From Microbispora hainanensis (GTDB lineage Bacteria; Actinomycetota; Actinomycetes; Streptosporangiales; Streptosporangiaceae), in assembly GCF_006874475.1 (NCBI RefSeq), contig NZ_VIRM01000023.1, forward strand, positions 62,001-126,000: a DNA stretch of 64,000 bases, read 5' to 3'. This document shows positions 1 to 7,245 of this stretch, piece by piece. The stretch's first letter is position 1; every line of letters begins with the position of its first letter. Made by a program: the position numbers and the translations under genes. The notes under the pieces were generated by a model. It was not told the DNA's origin and made no database searches. It worked only from the letters and a program-made list of their open reading frames with translations.

Positions 1-113
1 CGAATTCACGACCCCCGCCTATGAGTCTCAACACGGGGTGAAACCACTGCAAGTGGTGCGAAGGACACGATCGGTAATGATTGCCCAGCCCGCCGGCGGC
101 GTCTCCCGCTCCG

Positions 114-1862
114 TCAGACCACTTCGAGCAGCTCGTCGACCAGGCCGAGTGCCAGCGTCTTGTAACCCACGGAGTCGAACAGCACCGTGATCCGGTCCTG
201 CTCGCGGCTCATCACGATCCCGTGCCCCCACTCGGCGTGCCGGACGTCCGCGTGCATGGGGAACCGCCCGTCGCCGGTCTTCGGCGGGGTCGCCGTCCCG
301 GAGCGGCAGGTGTCGCAGTCGCCGCAGGACCGTTCGTACGGCTCGCCGAAATACTCCAGCAGGAAGCGGCGCCGGCAGCCGGTCGTCTCCGCGTAGCCGC
401 GCATCATCTCCAGCCGGGAGTCCCCCATCCGGTGCCGGAGGTCGTCGATCTCCACCGCGTGGGCGGCGGCCTCGTCCGGCGGCGGGCCGTCCGGGGCGTA
501 CCGCAGGGCGCCGCCGTGGGTGACCTCGACCGCGCCGGCCCGTTCGAGCAGGTTGACGTGCGAGGTCAGCCTGGCCGCCCCGACGCCGAGGAGCTCCCGC
601 AGGTCGGCGGCGGCCACCTCCCCGCCGTGCTCGTGCACCAGCGTCGCGACGCGCCGCATCAGGGCCTCGTCCGCGTGGCCCCCGGCGAAGAACCTGCGCA
701 GGCCCAGGTCCTCGGGCCGGTAGAACAGCACGGCATCGGCCGGGTTGCCGTCCCGGCCCGCCCGGCCGATCTCCTGGTAGTACGCGTCGAGCGACTCCGG
801 GGGCGCGGCGTGCAGCACGTAGCGCACGTCGGGTTTGTCGATGCCCATCCCGAAGGCCGAGGTCGCCACGACGGTGTCGAGATCGTCGTCCTGGAACCGC
901 TCGTGGATGCGGCGGCGCTCCTTCGCCTTCATCCCCGCGTGGTACGCCTCGGCCCGGCGGCCGCGCTGCTTGAGCATGCCGGCGTACTCCTCGGCCTGGC
1001 GCCGCGTCGCCACGTAGAGCAGCCCCACGCCGTCGAGCCCGGCGGTGTGGTCGGCCAGGGCCCTGCGCTTGTCGTCGTCGCCGGTGAACCGGTGGACGTC
1101 GAGACGGAGGTTGGGCCGGTCGAATCCCCGCACGATCTGCTGCGCGCCGGTCAGGCCGAGCGACTCGACGATCTCCTCGCGCACGGTCGGCGCGGCGGTG
1201 GCGGTCATCGCGATCACCGGGGGATGGCCCAGACGCTCGATCACCTTGCCGAGCCGCAGATACTCGGGCCGGAAGTCGTGGCCCCAGGCGGACACGCAGT
1301 GCGCCTCGTCCACGGCGATCAGGGACGGCCGGGTCTCGGCCAGCCGCTCGACCACCTCGGGCTTGGCGAGCTGCTCCGGCGACAGGAACACATATTCGGC
1401 GTCGCCCGCCGTGACCTGGTCGAGGCCCGCCTCGACCGAGCCGGCCGAGTTGACCGCCACGGCGCCCGCGGCCCCCGCCTTGAGCAGGCCCATGACCTGG
1501 TCGCGCTGGAGGGCGATGAGCGGCGAGACGATGACCGTCGGGCCCTCCAGGAGCAGGCCGGGCACCTGATAGACGGCCGACTTGCCGCCGCCGGTCGGCA
1601 TCACCAGCAGTACGTCGCGTCCCGCCAGCAGGTGCTCCATCGCCTCCTGCTGGCCGGGGCGCAGCTGCTGCCAGCCGAACGCCTCCCTGGCCGTGGCCCG
1701 CAGCCGCCTGCCCCTGCGTCCGAAACGCCGGCCGAAGCGGCCTCCCGCCCAGCCACTGGCCCAGCTTCCCGACCAGTCCCTCGACCAGCCGCCCGCCGTG
1801 CCGCCGAGCCGGTCACCGGATCTTCCGCCGGACAGGCCGCCGTACCTCTGCCTGACGCTCAT
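114..1862 (-). CDS. recQ: RecQ-family ATP-dependent DNA helicase
   Basis: Superfamily 2 DNA helicase that unwinds DNA 3'-5' during repair and recombination. From the ATG at 1862 (582 aa) the Walker A motif TGGGKS lies near residues 90-95, the DEAH box of VDEAHCVSAWGHDFRPEY near 185-188, and the motif VI-like stretch QEIGRAGRDG follows. A Cys-rich zinc-binding segment (RRFLLEYFGE, CGDCDTC) replaces a full RQC/HRDC arrangement, and the C-terminus ends in a small beta-rich domain (EWGHGIV...VLFDSVGYKTL). The N-terminal ~55 residues are a Gly/Arg/Trp-rich repeat encoded by roughly 12-bp DNA repeats. An upstream in-frame start at 1895 is possible; 1862 has a G-rich stretch in RBS position. It is divergent from the quinone reductase. 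Confidence 0.93.
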   Translation of the reverse strand: MSVRQRYGGLSGGRSGDRLGGTAGGWSRDWSGSWASGWAGGRFGRRFGRRGRRLRATAREAFGWQQLRPGQQEAMEHLLAGRDVLLVMPTGGGKSAVYQVPGLLLEGPTVIVSPLIALQRDQVMGLLKAGAAGAVAVNSAGSVEAGLDQVTAGDAEYVFLSPEQLAKPEVVERLAETRPSLIAVDEAHCVSAWGHDFRPEYLRLGKVIERLGHPPVIAMTATAAPTVREEIVESLGLTGAQQIVRGFDRPNLRLDVHRFTGDDDKRRALADHTAGLDGVGLLYVATRRQAEEYAGMLKQRGRRAEAYHAGMKAKERRRIHERFQDDDLDTVVATSAFGMGIDKPDVRYVLHAAPPESLDAYYQEIGRAGRDGNPADAVLFYRPEDLGLRRFFAGGHADEALMRRVATLVHEHGGEVAAADLRELLGVGAARLTSHVNLLERAGAVEVTHGGALRYAPDGPPPDEAAAHAVEIDDLRHRMGDSRLEMMRGYAETTGCRRRFLLEYFGEPYERSCGDCDTCRSGTATPPKTGDGRFPMHADVRHAEWGHGIVMSREQDRITVLFDSVGYKTLALGLVDELLEVV

Positions 1863-1956
1863 GCCGCCGCACCCCCTCGCCCGATCGGCGAGCAACTACC
1901 CGAGCGGAAAGGGCCGAACCGGAATAGCCGTACAGACCCGGCCGCTTAGAGCGGAC

Positions 1957-2970
1957 ATGAGAGCGATCGTGTATTCCGAGACCGGGGACAGCGACGTCCT
2001 GCGCCTGACCGAACGGCCGGTGCCCGAGCCGGGTCCCGGAGAGGTACGCGTGCGGGTGGTGCGCTCGGGCGTCAACCCGACCGACTGGAAGGCGCGGCGC
2101 GGCACGCTGAGCCATCCGGAGGCGGTGCCCGACCAGGACGGCGCCGGGATCGTGGACGCCACCGGGCCGGGCGTGACGGGGGTGGCCCCGGGAGATCGGG
2201 TGTGGGTGTGGGAGGCCGCTTGGGGGCGTCCGGACGGCACCGCGCAGGAGTACGTCGTCCTGCCCGAGCGGCAGGTCGTGCCGCTGCCGGACGGAGCCTC
2301 CCTCGACCTCGGCGCGAGCCTCGGCATCCCCGCGCTGACCGCGCATCGCTGCCTGACCGTGGCCGACGGAGGACCGGACCGGCTCGCCCCCGGAGCGCTC
2401 GACGGCAGGACCGTCCTCGTCGCGGGCGGGGCCGGGGCCGTGGGCAACGCCGCGATCCAGCTCGCCCGCTGGGCCGGGGCGACTGTGGTGACCACCGTCA
2501 GCGGGCCGGAGAAGGCGGCGCTGGCCCGCGCGGCGGGGGCGCATCACGTCGTCGACTACCGCGTCGGCGATCCGGCGGCCGAGATCCGCCGCGTCGCCCC
2601 GGGCGGCGCCGACATCGTGGTGGAGGTCGCGCCGGCGCCCAACGCCGCTCTCGACGCGGCGGTCACCGCTCCCGGCGGGGTGGTCGCGGTGTACGCGAAC
2701 AACGGGGGAGACGCGGTCACGCTGTCGGTGCGCGACCTGTTCACCCGCAACATCCGCTATCAGTTCGTGCTCGTCTACACGGTTCCCGAGGCGGTCAAGG
2801 ACGCCGCCGTGGCCGACGTGCGCGCGGCGGTCGAGGCGGGCGCGCTGCGGGTGGGCGAGGAGGCCGGGCTGCCCCTGCACCACTTCCCGCTGGAGCGTAC
2901 GGCCGACGCCCACGACGCGGTCGAGTCGGGCGCGGTGGGCAAGGTGCTCGTCGACGTCGCGCCGGACTGA
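1957..2970 (+). CDS. NADPH:quinone reductase-like MDR oxidoreductase
   Basis: Medium-chain dehydrogenase/reductase of the zeta-crystallin type, 337 aa, expected to reduce quinones or enones with NADPH in the cytoplasm. The GroES-like N-terminal half contains GVNPTDWKARRG, and the nucleotide-binding Rossmann motif is VLVAGGAGAVGNAAIQLA around residues 150-165. No catalytic-zinc Cys/His set is seen, as expected for quinone reductases. The ATG at 1957 begins MRAIVYSETGD, the standard start of this family. The gene is divergent from recQ with a short shared promoter region (1863-1956). Confidence 0.93.
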   Translation: MRAIVYSETGDSDVLRLTERPVPEPGPGEVRVRVVRSGVNPTDWKARRGTLSHPEAVPDQDGAGIVDATGPGVTGVAPGDRVWVWEAAWGRPDGTAQEYVVLPERQVVPLPDGASLDLGASLGIPALTAHRCLTVADGGPDRLAPGALDGRTVLVAGGAGAVGNAAIQLARWAGATVVTTVSGPEKAALARAAGAHHVVDYRVGDPAAEIRRVAPGGADIVVEVAPAPNAALDAAVTAPGGVVAVYANNGGDAVTLSVRDLFTRNIRYQFVLVYTVPEAVKDAAVADVRAAVEAGALRVGEEAGLPLHHFPLERTADAHDAVESGAVGKVLVDVAPD

Positions 2971-3057
2971 ACCCCTGGGGCGAAGCCCGGATGGCCGGGC
3001 GAATCCGGGAGCCGGGAGAGGCGATGGATCTTCCCGCACGGGCGGTAGCGTCGGGGC

Positions 3058-4011
3058 ATGCGACTTGGAGTGCTGGACGTGGGTTCCAACACGGTGCACC
3101 TGCTGGTGATGGACGCGCATCAGGGGGCCCGTCCGCTGCCCGCGTTCTCCCACAAGGAGGAGCTGCGGCTCGCCGAGCATCTCATCGGCGGCGACAGGCT
3201 CAGCGAGGAGGGCGCGGCGCGGCTCGGGGCCTTCGTGCGCGAAGCCGTCCGCATCGCCGAGGACAAGGGCGTGGAGGACCTGGTCGCCTTCGCCACCTCG
3301 GCGGTCCGCGACGCGGTCAACGGCGAGGACGTGCTGGCCCAGATCAAGGCCGACACCCGGGTCGACATCCAGGTGCTGTCGGGGGACGACGAGGCCAGGC
3401 TCACGTTCCTGGCCGTCCGCCGCTGGTTCGGGTGGTCCTCGGGGCGGCTGCTGGTGACCGACATCGGGGGCGGGTCGCTGGAGATCGCCTCCGGCATCGA
3501 CGAGGAGCCCGACGTCGCCGTCTCCCTCCCGCTCGGGGCGGGACGGCTCACCCGCGACTGGTTCACCGCCGACCCGCCCGATCCGGAGGAGCTCCGCGCG
3601 CTGCGGCGGCACGTACGCGCCGAGATCGCGCGGACGGTCGGGGCGGTCGCCAAGTACGGCAGGCCCGACCACGCGGTCGCCACGTCCAAGACCTTCCGCC
3701 AGCTCGCGCGCATCGCGGGGGCCGCGTCGTCGGGCGAGGGCCCGTACGTCAAGCGGACGCTGGCGCACGAGGACCTGGTCGAGTGGACGGGCAGGCTGGC
3801 CACGATGCCGGCTGCCCGGCGGGCGGAGCTTCCCGGGGTGTCCGCCGGGCGGGCCGCGCAGCTTCTCGCCGGCGCGGTCGTCGCGGACGCCGCGATGGAC
3901 CTGTTCGAGCTGCCGGTGCTGGAGATCTGCCCGTGGGCGCTGCGGGAGGGCGTGATCCTGCGCAGGCTCGACGGCCTGCCCATGGGGCGGCCCTCGGTAG
4001 CCGATCAGTAA
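3058..4011 (+). CDS. ppx: Ppx/GppA family phosphatase
   Basis: Exopolyphosphatase / pppGpp phosphohydrolase of the actin-like ATPase fold, 317 aa (the short actinobacterial form without a C-terminal HD domain). The phosphate-1 loop [13 protein letters not shown] is at the N-terminus, the AVRDAVN segment carries the usual catalytic acidic environment, and the phosphate-2 loop [10 protein letters not shown] is near residues 140-150. It would hydrolyse polyphosphate or guanosine pentaphosphate in the cytoplasm. It lies about 90 bp after the quinone reductase, with no clear terminator between, so co-transcription is possible. Confidence 0.94.
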   Translation: MRLGVLDVGSNTVHLLVMDAHQGARPLPAFSHKEELRLAEHLIGGDRLSEEGAARLGAFVREAVRIAEDKGVEDLVAFATSAVRDAVNGEDVLAQIKADTRVDIQVLSGDDEARLTFLAVRRWFGWSSGRLLVTDIGGGSLEIASGIDEEPDVAVSLPLGAGRLTRDWFTADPPDPEELRALRRHVRAEIARTVGAVAKYGRPDHAVATSKTFRQLARIAGAASSGEGPYVKRTLAHEDLVEWTGRLATMPAARRAELPGVSAGRAAQLLAGAVVADAAMDLFELPVLEICPWALREGVILRRLDGLPMGRPSVADQ

Positions 4012-4137
4012 GGTATGAGGGTCATCCAAACGGGGCAAGGCACCAACAACCGGCAATCTTCGTTCCTCTACGTGGCGGGTGATCTTCCGCCGGCCACCGG
4101 AGTGCCGTAATCGGGGTCGACCTCTGGAGGAATCTCA

Positions 4138-4638
4138 ATGGTGGAGCTGCTGGGAGCCGTGGTCTCCCTGGCGGCGGTGGCGGTGCTGGTGCTCGGAGCC
4201 GTGCTGGTGATCGCGATCGCGACCCTCGTATGGCTGGGTGCGATGGCGATGACCACCGGGCGCGAGTCCTACGGGCGTGCGACGCCCGTCCCTGAGGACA
4301 CGGGCCCGGACGGGCGCACGTGGAACCCCCGGCCCGAGGCCGGGGCGACCGGTGCGTCCGCCGGCGGATCCGGCAAGGCACCCGCGCTCGGATCCGGCAG
4401 AGCGCCTGTGCCCGGGTCGGGCAGAGCGCCTGTGCTTGAGTCCGGCCAGGCATCTGCGGCCGGGTCCGGCCAAGGATCTGTGGCCGGATCAGGCCCAGCG
4501 CCTGCGGCCGGATCAGGCCCAGTGCCTGCGGCCGGATCAGGCAAGACGCCCGTCGGCGGGTCCGGCAACGGACACGTCAACGGGCGGGCCGCGGGCCGGA
4601 AGGTCCGCACCGTCGCCGCCTCCGTGCGTCGCGCATAG
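4138..4638 (+). CDS. single-TM protein with octapeptide repeat tail
   Basis: Small membrane protein of unknown function, 166 aa. Residues 2-38 form a strongly hydrophobic segment (one long or two short membrane passes). The rest is a hydrophilic tail dominated by about nine tandem 8-residue units of pattern GSGxAPxx between residues 77 and 148 (24-bp DNA units, about 4366-4581), followed by a basic C-terminus (AGRKVRTVAASVRRA). The ATG is preceded by a clear GGAGGAA ribosome binding site. The length of the tail is likely to vary between strains. I cannot assign a function. Confidence 0.8.
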   Translation: MVELLGAVVSLAAVAVLVLGAVLVIAIATLVWLGAMAMTTGRESYGRATPVPEDTGPDGRTWNPRPEAGATGASAGGSGKAPALGSGRAPVPGSGRAPVLESGQASAAGSGQGSVAGSGPAPAAGSGPVPAAGSGKTPVGGSGNGHVNGRAAGRKVRTVAASVRRA

Positions 4639-4657
4639 CGAGGCCCACGCGGCGTCC

Positions 4658-4689
4658 GCGTCCCCGTCAGGTCCTCCTGGCGGGGACGC
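4658..4689 (+). terminator. hairpin terminator after the repeat-tail gene
   Basis: 14-bp inverted repeat with one mismatch: arms 4658-4671 and 4676-4689 around the loop TCCT, starting 20 bp after the stop codon. There is no U tract, as usual for high-GC actinomycetes. Confidence 0.7.
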
Positions 4690-4770
4690 CGTCGTGTCAG
4701 GGCTTCTCTGAGGGATTCTTCGGCAGGGACGCCGTCGTCCGGGGCGCCTCCCGGCCGGGCCGGGCGGCCG

Positions 4771-4911
4771 TCAGCGGCCCTCCCTGCCCTGCCCGGACAG
4801 CGTCTCGACCAGCTCGGTGAGGTGGGCGACCTGAGCCTCCAGCCCGCGTACGCGCGCCTCGAGCTCGAACAGGGTGGGGGCCTGGTAGCCGTCGGCGATC
4901 TGCCTGCTCAT
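4771..4911 (-). CDS. 46-aa coiled-coil microprotein
   Basis: Very short protein starting MSRQIADGYQAP. It is followed by a heptad-like amphipathic helix (LFELEARVRGLEAQVAHLTELVETL) that should form a short coiled coil, and a Gly/Arg tail. The start ATG at 4911 is preceded by a near-perfect ribosome binding site (GGGAGGAACG), which argues for real translation despite the size. It is divergent from the metallophosphoesterase. Function unknown; plausibly an oligomerising adaptor. Confidence 0.7.
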   Translation of the reverse strand: MSRQIADGYQAPTLFELEARVRGLEAQVAHLTELVETLSGQGREGR

Positions 4912-5041
4912 CGTTCCTCCCGAGCGGGACCGGCCGGGGAGACCGGTGTAGGGGTGCAGGGCATGGGGGTGGTGCGGATCCTGAATCCCTATTCCCCGAA
5001 TATGCGATTTGGCACCTCTTCTTCCCGGGCAAGATGGAACG

Positions 5042-5533
5042 GTGAAGGTGGTCGTGCTCGCGGACACCCACGCTCCACGGCGCTGGAAGTCCTGCCCGCC
5101 CGCGGTGGCCGCGCACCTGCGGGGAGCCGGCCTGATCCTGCACGCCGGCGACGTCTGCACCGCGGACGTCCTGGTGGAGCTGTCCGCGTACGCTCCGGTC
5201 CACGCGGTGCTCGGCAACAACGACGGCCCGGACGTCGCGGCCTGGGGCGCCCCCGAGACGCTCGGCTTCGACCTCGGCGGGCTCCGGGTGGCGATGATCC
5301 ACGACAGCGGGCAGGCCGCCGGGCGGACCGCGCGGATGCGGCGCCGATTCCCCGAGGCCGACCTGGTCGTGTTCGGTCACTCGCACATTCCCATGGACCT
5401 CACGGGCGACGGGGTGCGGGTGTTCAACCCCGGCTCGCCCACCGACCGCCGCCGCCAGCCGCACGGCACCATCGGAATCCTCGACGTCGAGGACGGCCTG
5501 CTGCGGCGGGCCGAGATCGTGCCCGTCACCTGA
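5042..5533 (+). CDS. YfcE-type metallophosphoesterase
   Basis: Small calcineurin-like phosphodiesterase, about 163 aa. Metal-binding motifs of the family are present in order: DTHAP (a D-x-H motif), HAGDVC (GD), LGNNDGP (GNND, the phosphate-clamping His replaced by Asp as in YfcE-like enzymes), a late HDSGQ (H) and GHSHIPM (GHSH). It would hydrolyse phosphodiesters in the cytoplasm; the natural substrate is unknown. The GTG at 5042 is chosen because VKVVVLADTH is the conserved start; a TTG at 5009 is also in frame. Confidence 0.88.
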   Translation: MKVVVLADTHAPRRWKSCPPAVAAHLRGAGLILHAGDVCTADVLVELSAYAPVHAVLGNNDGPDVAAWGAPETLGFDLGGLRVAMIHDSGQAAGRTARMRRRFPEADLVVFGHSHIPMDLTGDGVRVFNPGSPTDRRRQPHGTIGILDVEDGLLRRAEIVPVT

Positions 5534-5570
5534 GCTGCCTAAGGGCCGTATGGCGGGGCAGGGGGCCGGT

Positions 5571-6206
5571 ATGAGAGAGAACAGACCACAGCCCGACCCG
5601 CGTTCGCGGTTCGAGGACGAAGGCATTCCGGACCTGCAGGAGGGCACGCCCGGGCAGCAGTGGGCCGAGGACCCGCAGGAGATGCCGCTGCCCGGCGACC
5701 GGCCCCTGGGCCTCGACGAGTACGGCACCACGCCCGACGAGATGCGCGAGGGCGAGCCCATGGGCGGGCGCCTGTCCCGCGAGGTCCCCGATGTGGACGC
5801 CCGGTACGGCACGGAGCCGGGCACGGCGGGTGGCCGTCGTGAGGAGAAGGCCGGTGAGGCCGACGACGAGCTGTTCGACTCCTCCGAGGACGAACCGGCC
5901 CCGGGAGCCGAGGCCGACGTCCCCGGCGAGAGCGGCGACCGGCCGTACGAGGGGTACCGCACCGGCACCGGTGACGAGGCGGGCGGCTACGGGTCCGGTG
6001 ACCCGGCCGATTACGCGACCGCCAACCCCGCACAGCCCGGCAGGTACGGCACGGATGAGCCCGGCCAGGCCGGCCGGCTCGTCGATCCGGACGGCGGCAT
6101 GGGCGCGGACACCGAGAAGGACATGATCGCCGAGGACGTGGGGCCGGACCTCGGCGGCTACACGGCGGAGGAGCAGGCGATGCGCGTGGAGGACGAGACG
6201 CCGTAG
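5571..6206 (+). CDS. DUF5709-like acidic protein
   Basis: Acidic, disordered protein of about 211 aa rich in Asp, Glu, Gly and Pro. It contains the stretches DEGIPDLQEGTPGQQWAEDP and GLDEYGTT, which I associate with the actinobacterial DUF5709 family of unknown function. No signal peptide or membrane helix is seen. An alternative in-frame start lies at 5550. The gene is tightly packed after the phosphoesterase and may be co-transcribed with it. Similar proteins are often described as stress-related, but nothing here shows that. Confidence 0.75.
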   Translation: MRENRPQPDPRSRFEDEGIPDLQEGTPGQQWAEDPQEMPLPGDRPLGLDEYGTTPDEMREGEPMGGRLSREVPDVDARYGTEPGTAGGRREEKAGEADDELFDSSEDEPAPGAEADVPGESGDRPYEGYRTGTGDEAGGYGSGDPADYATANPAQPGRYGTDEPGQAGRLVDPDGGMGADTEKDMIAEDVGPDLGGYTAEEQAMRVEDETP

Positions 6207-6282
6207 GACCGGGCCGCCGCCGCACGGCGGGGGGGCCGGGAAAGAAGCCGCGAGAGGTCCTCGCATTCGTTACGCTGCCCCG

Positions 6283-6696
6283 ATGGCGGGAGTTGAGGAG
6301 CCGCGGCACGAATGGCGGGTGCCGCGCGGGATCGTTGCCCTGAAGGGCACCGGCATGGTGCTGTGCGGTGTGCTGGCGCTCGTCGGCGACGGCGCGCAAC
6401 TCTTCCTCGCGGGCGTGGCGACCCTGGGTTTCGGCCTGCTGACCGGCCGGGACCTGGTCGCGCCGGTGCGGCTCGCCGCGGGAGAGGACGGGCTGGTAGT
6501 CAACGGGCTGTCCGGGCGGGAACGCATCTCCTGGAACGACGTGGACCGCATCCGGGTGGACGCCCACCGCCGCTACGGCCTGACGACCCAGCTGCTGGAG
6601 ATCGACGCCGGCGAGCAGATCCACCTGTTCAGCAGGTTCGACCTCGGCGAGCCGGTCGTCGACGTGGCCGAGACGCTCATGCGGATGCGCCCCTGA
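6283..6696 (+). CDS. small membrane protein with PH-like domain
   Basis: 137-aa protein. Residues 18-60 form two membrane helices separated by a tight turn. The C-terminal half (VRLAAGEDGLVVNGLSGRERISWNDVDRIRV and following) has the beta-strand pattern of bacterial PH domains found in many actinobacterial small membrane proteins. It probably sits in the cytoplasmic membrane with the PH-like domain inside. The role is unknown; no operon partner is obvious. Confidence 0.75.
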   Translation: MAGVEEPRHEWRVPRGIVALKGTGMVLCGVLALVGDGAQLFLAGVATLGFGLLTGRDLVAPVRLAAGEDGLVVNGLSGRERISWNDVDRIRVDAHRRYGLTTQLLEIDAGEQIHLFSRFDLGEPVVDVAETLMRMRP

Positions 6697-6769
6697 TCCG
6701 TTCCGTACGTTCGTCGCGGTTCGGGAACGATGCAAGCAGATCGCAAGCGCCGGGCCCTAAGGTCCGATC

Positions 6770-7177
6770 GTGTCACAAACCACACTGATCCTCGCGGGTC
6801 TCGGGCTTGTCTTCGGCCTCATCGGCGGCGCCATCACCAGGAACGCCCGGGAGTTCCGCCGCCGGGCGCAGCGCACCCGCGGCCTGGTCGTCGGGCTGCG
6901 GGCGAGCCGGGCCACCGACGGCACCGTCTACTACCCGGCCATCCGGTTCACGACCATCTACGGACAGCAGGTCGAGGCCGAGACCGCCTACGGGAGCAAC
7001 CCACCGCCCGCGCGGCCGGGTGAGGAGGTCACGGTGCTGTACGACCCGGCCAGGCCGACGCGGATCCGCATCGACAGCGCGGCGGGGAACGGCATGCTCC
7101 TCGGCGGCATCTTCCTCGCGGTCGGGGTCGTGTTGTTCACCGTGGGGGCGGGGGTGGCGCTGACCCAGACGATCTGA
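6770..7177 (+). CDS. DUF3592-type membrane protein
   Basis: 135 aa with a membrane helix at each end (residues 5-24 and about 108-132) and an extracytoplasmic or cytoplasmic beta-rich middle (VVGLRASRATDGTVYYPAIRFTT, VTVLYDPARPTRIRID). This is the layout of DUF3592 proteins. The GTG start is preceded by AAGG. Its stop lies 68 bp from the convergent GH3 gene. No function can be assigned. Confidence 0.8.
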   Translation: MSQTTLILAGLGLVFGLIGGAITRNAREFRRRAQRTRGLVVGLRASRATDGTVYYPAIRFTTIYGQQVEAETAYGSNPPPARPGEEVTVLYDPARPTRIRIDSAAGNGMLLGGIFLAVGVVLFTVGAGVALTQTI

Positions 7178-7245
7178 GCCGGCACCTTCGAGCTTGCACG
7201 CGTCGAGTCACGCACGCTCGGTCCCCGCCCCCCGCGGTGTGTGGG

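Noticed and set aside
1..113. Short open frames at the left edge
   Set aside because: No recognisable protein or ribosome site; the stretch is the 3' flank of recQ and cut by the window edge.
81..1949. Long open frames opposite real genes (also 7237-10026 +, 27820-29598 +, 35018-37603 -, 51531-54056 -, 56808-59732 -)
   Set aside because: They run antisense to well-recognised proteins, have Arg/Pro/Gly-rich or His/Val/Asp-rich shadow composition, and match no family. High GC removes stop codons in these frames.
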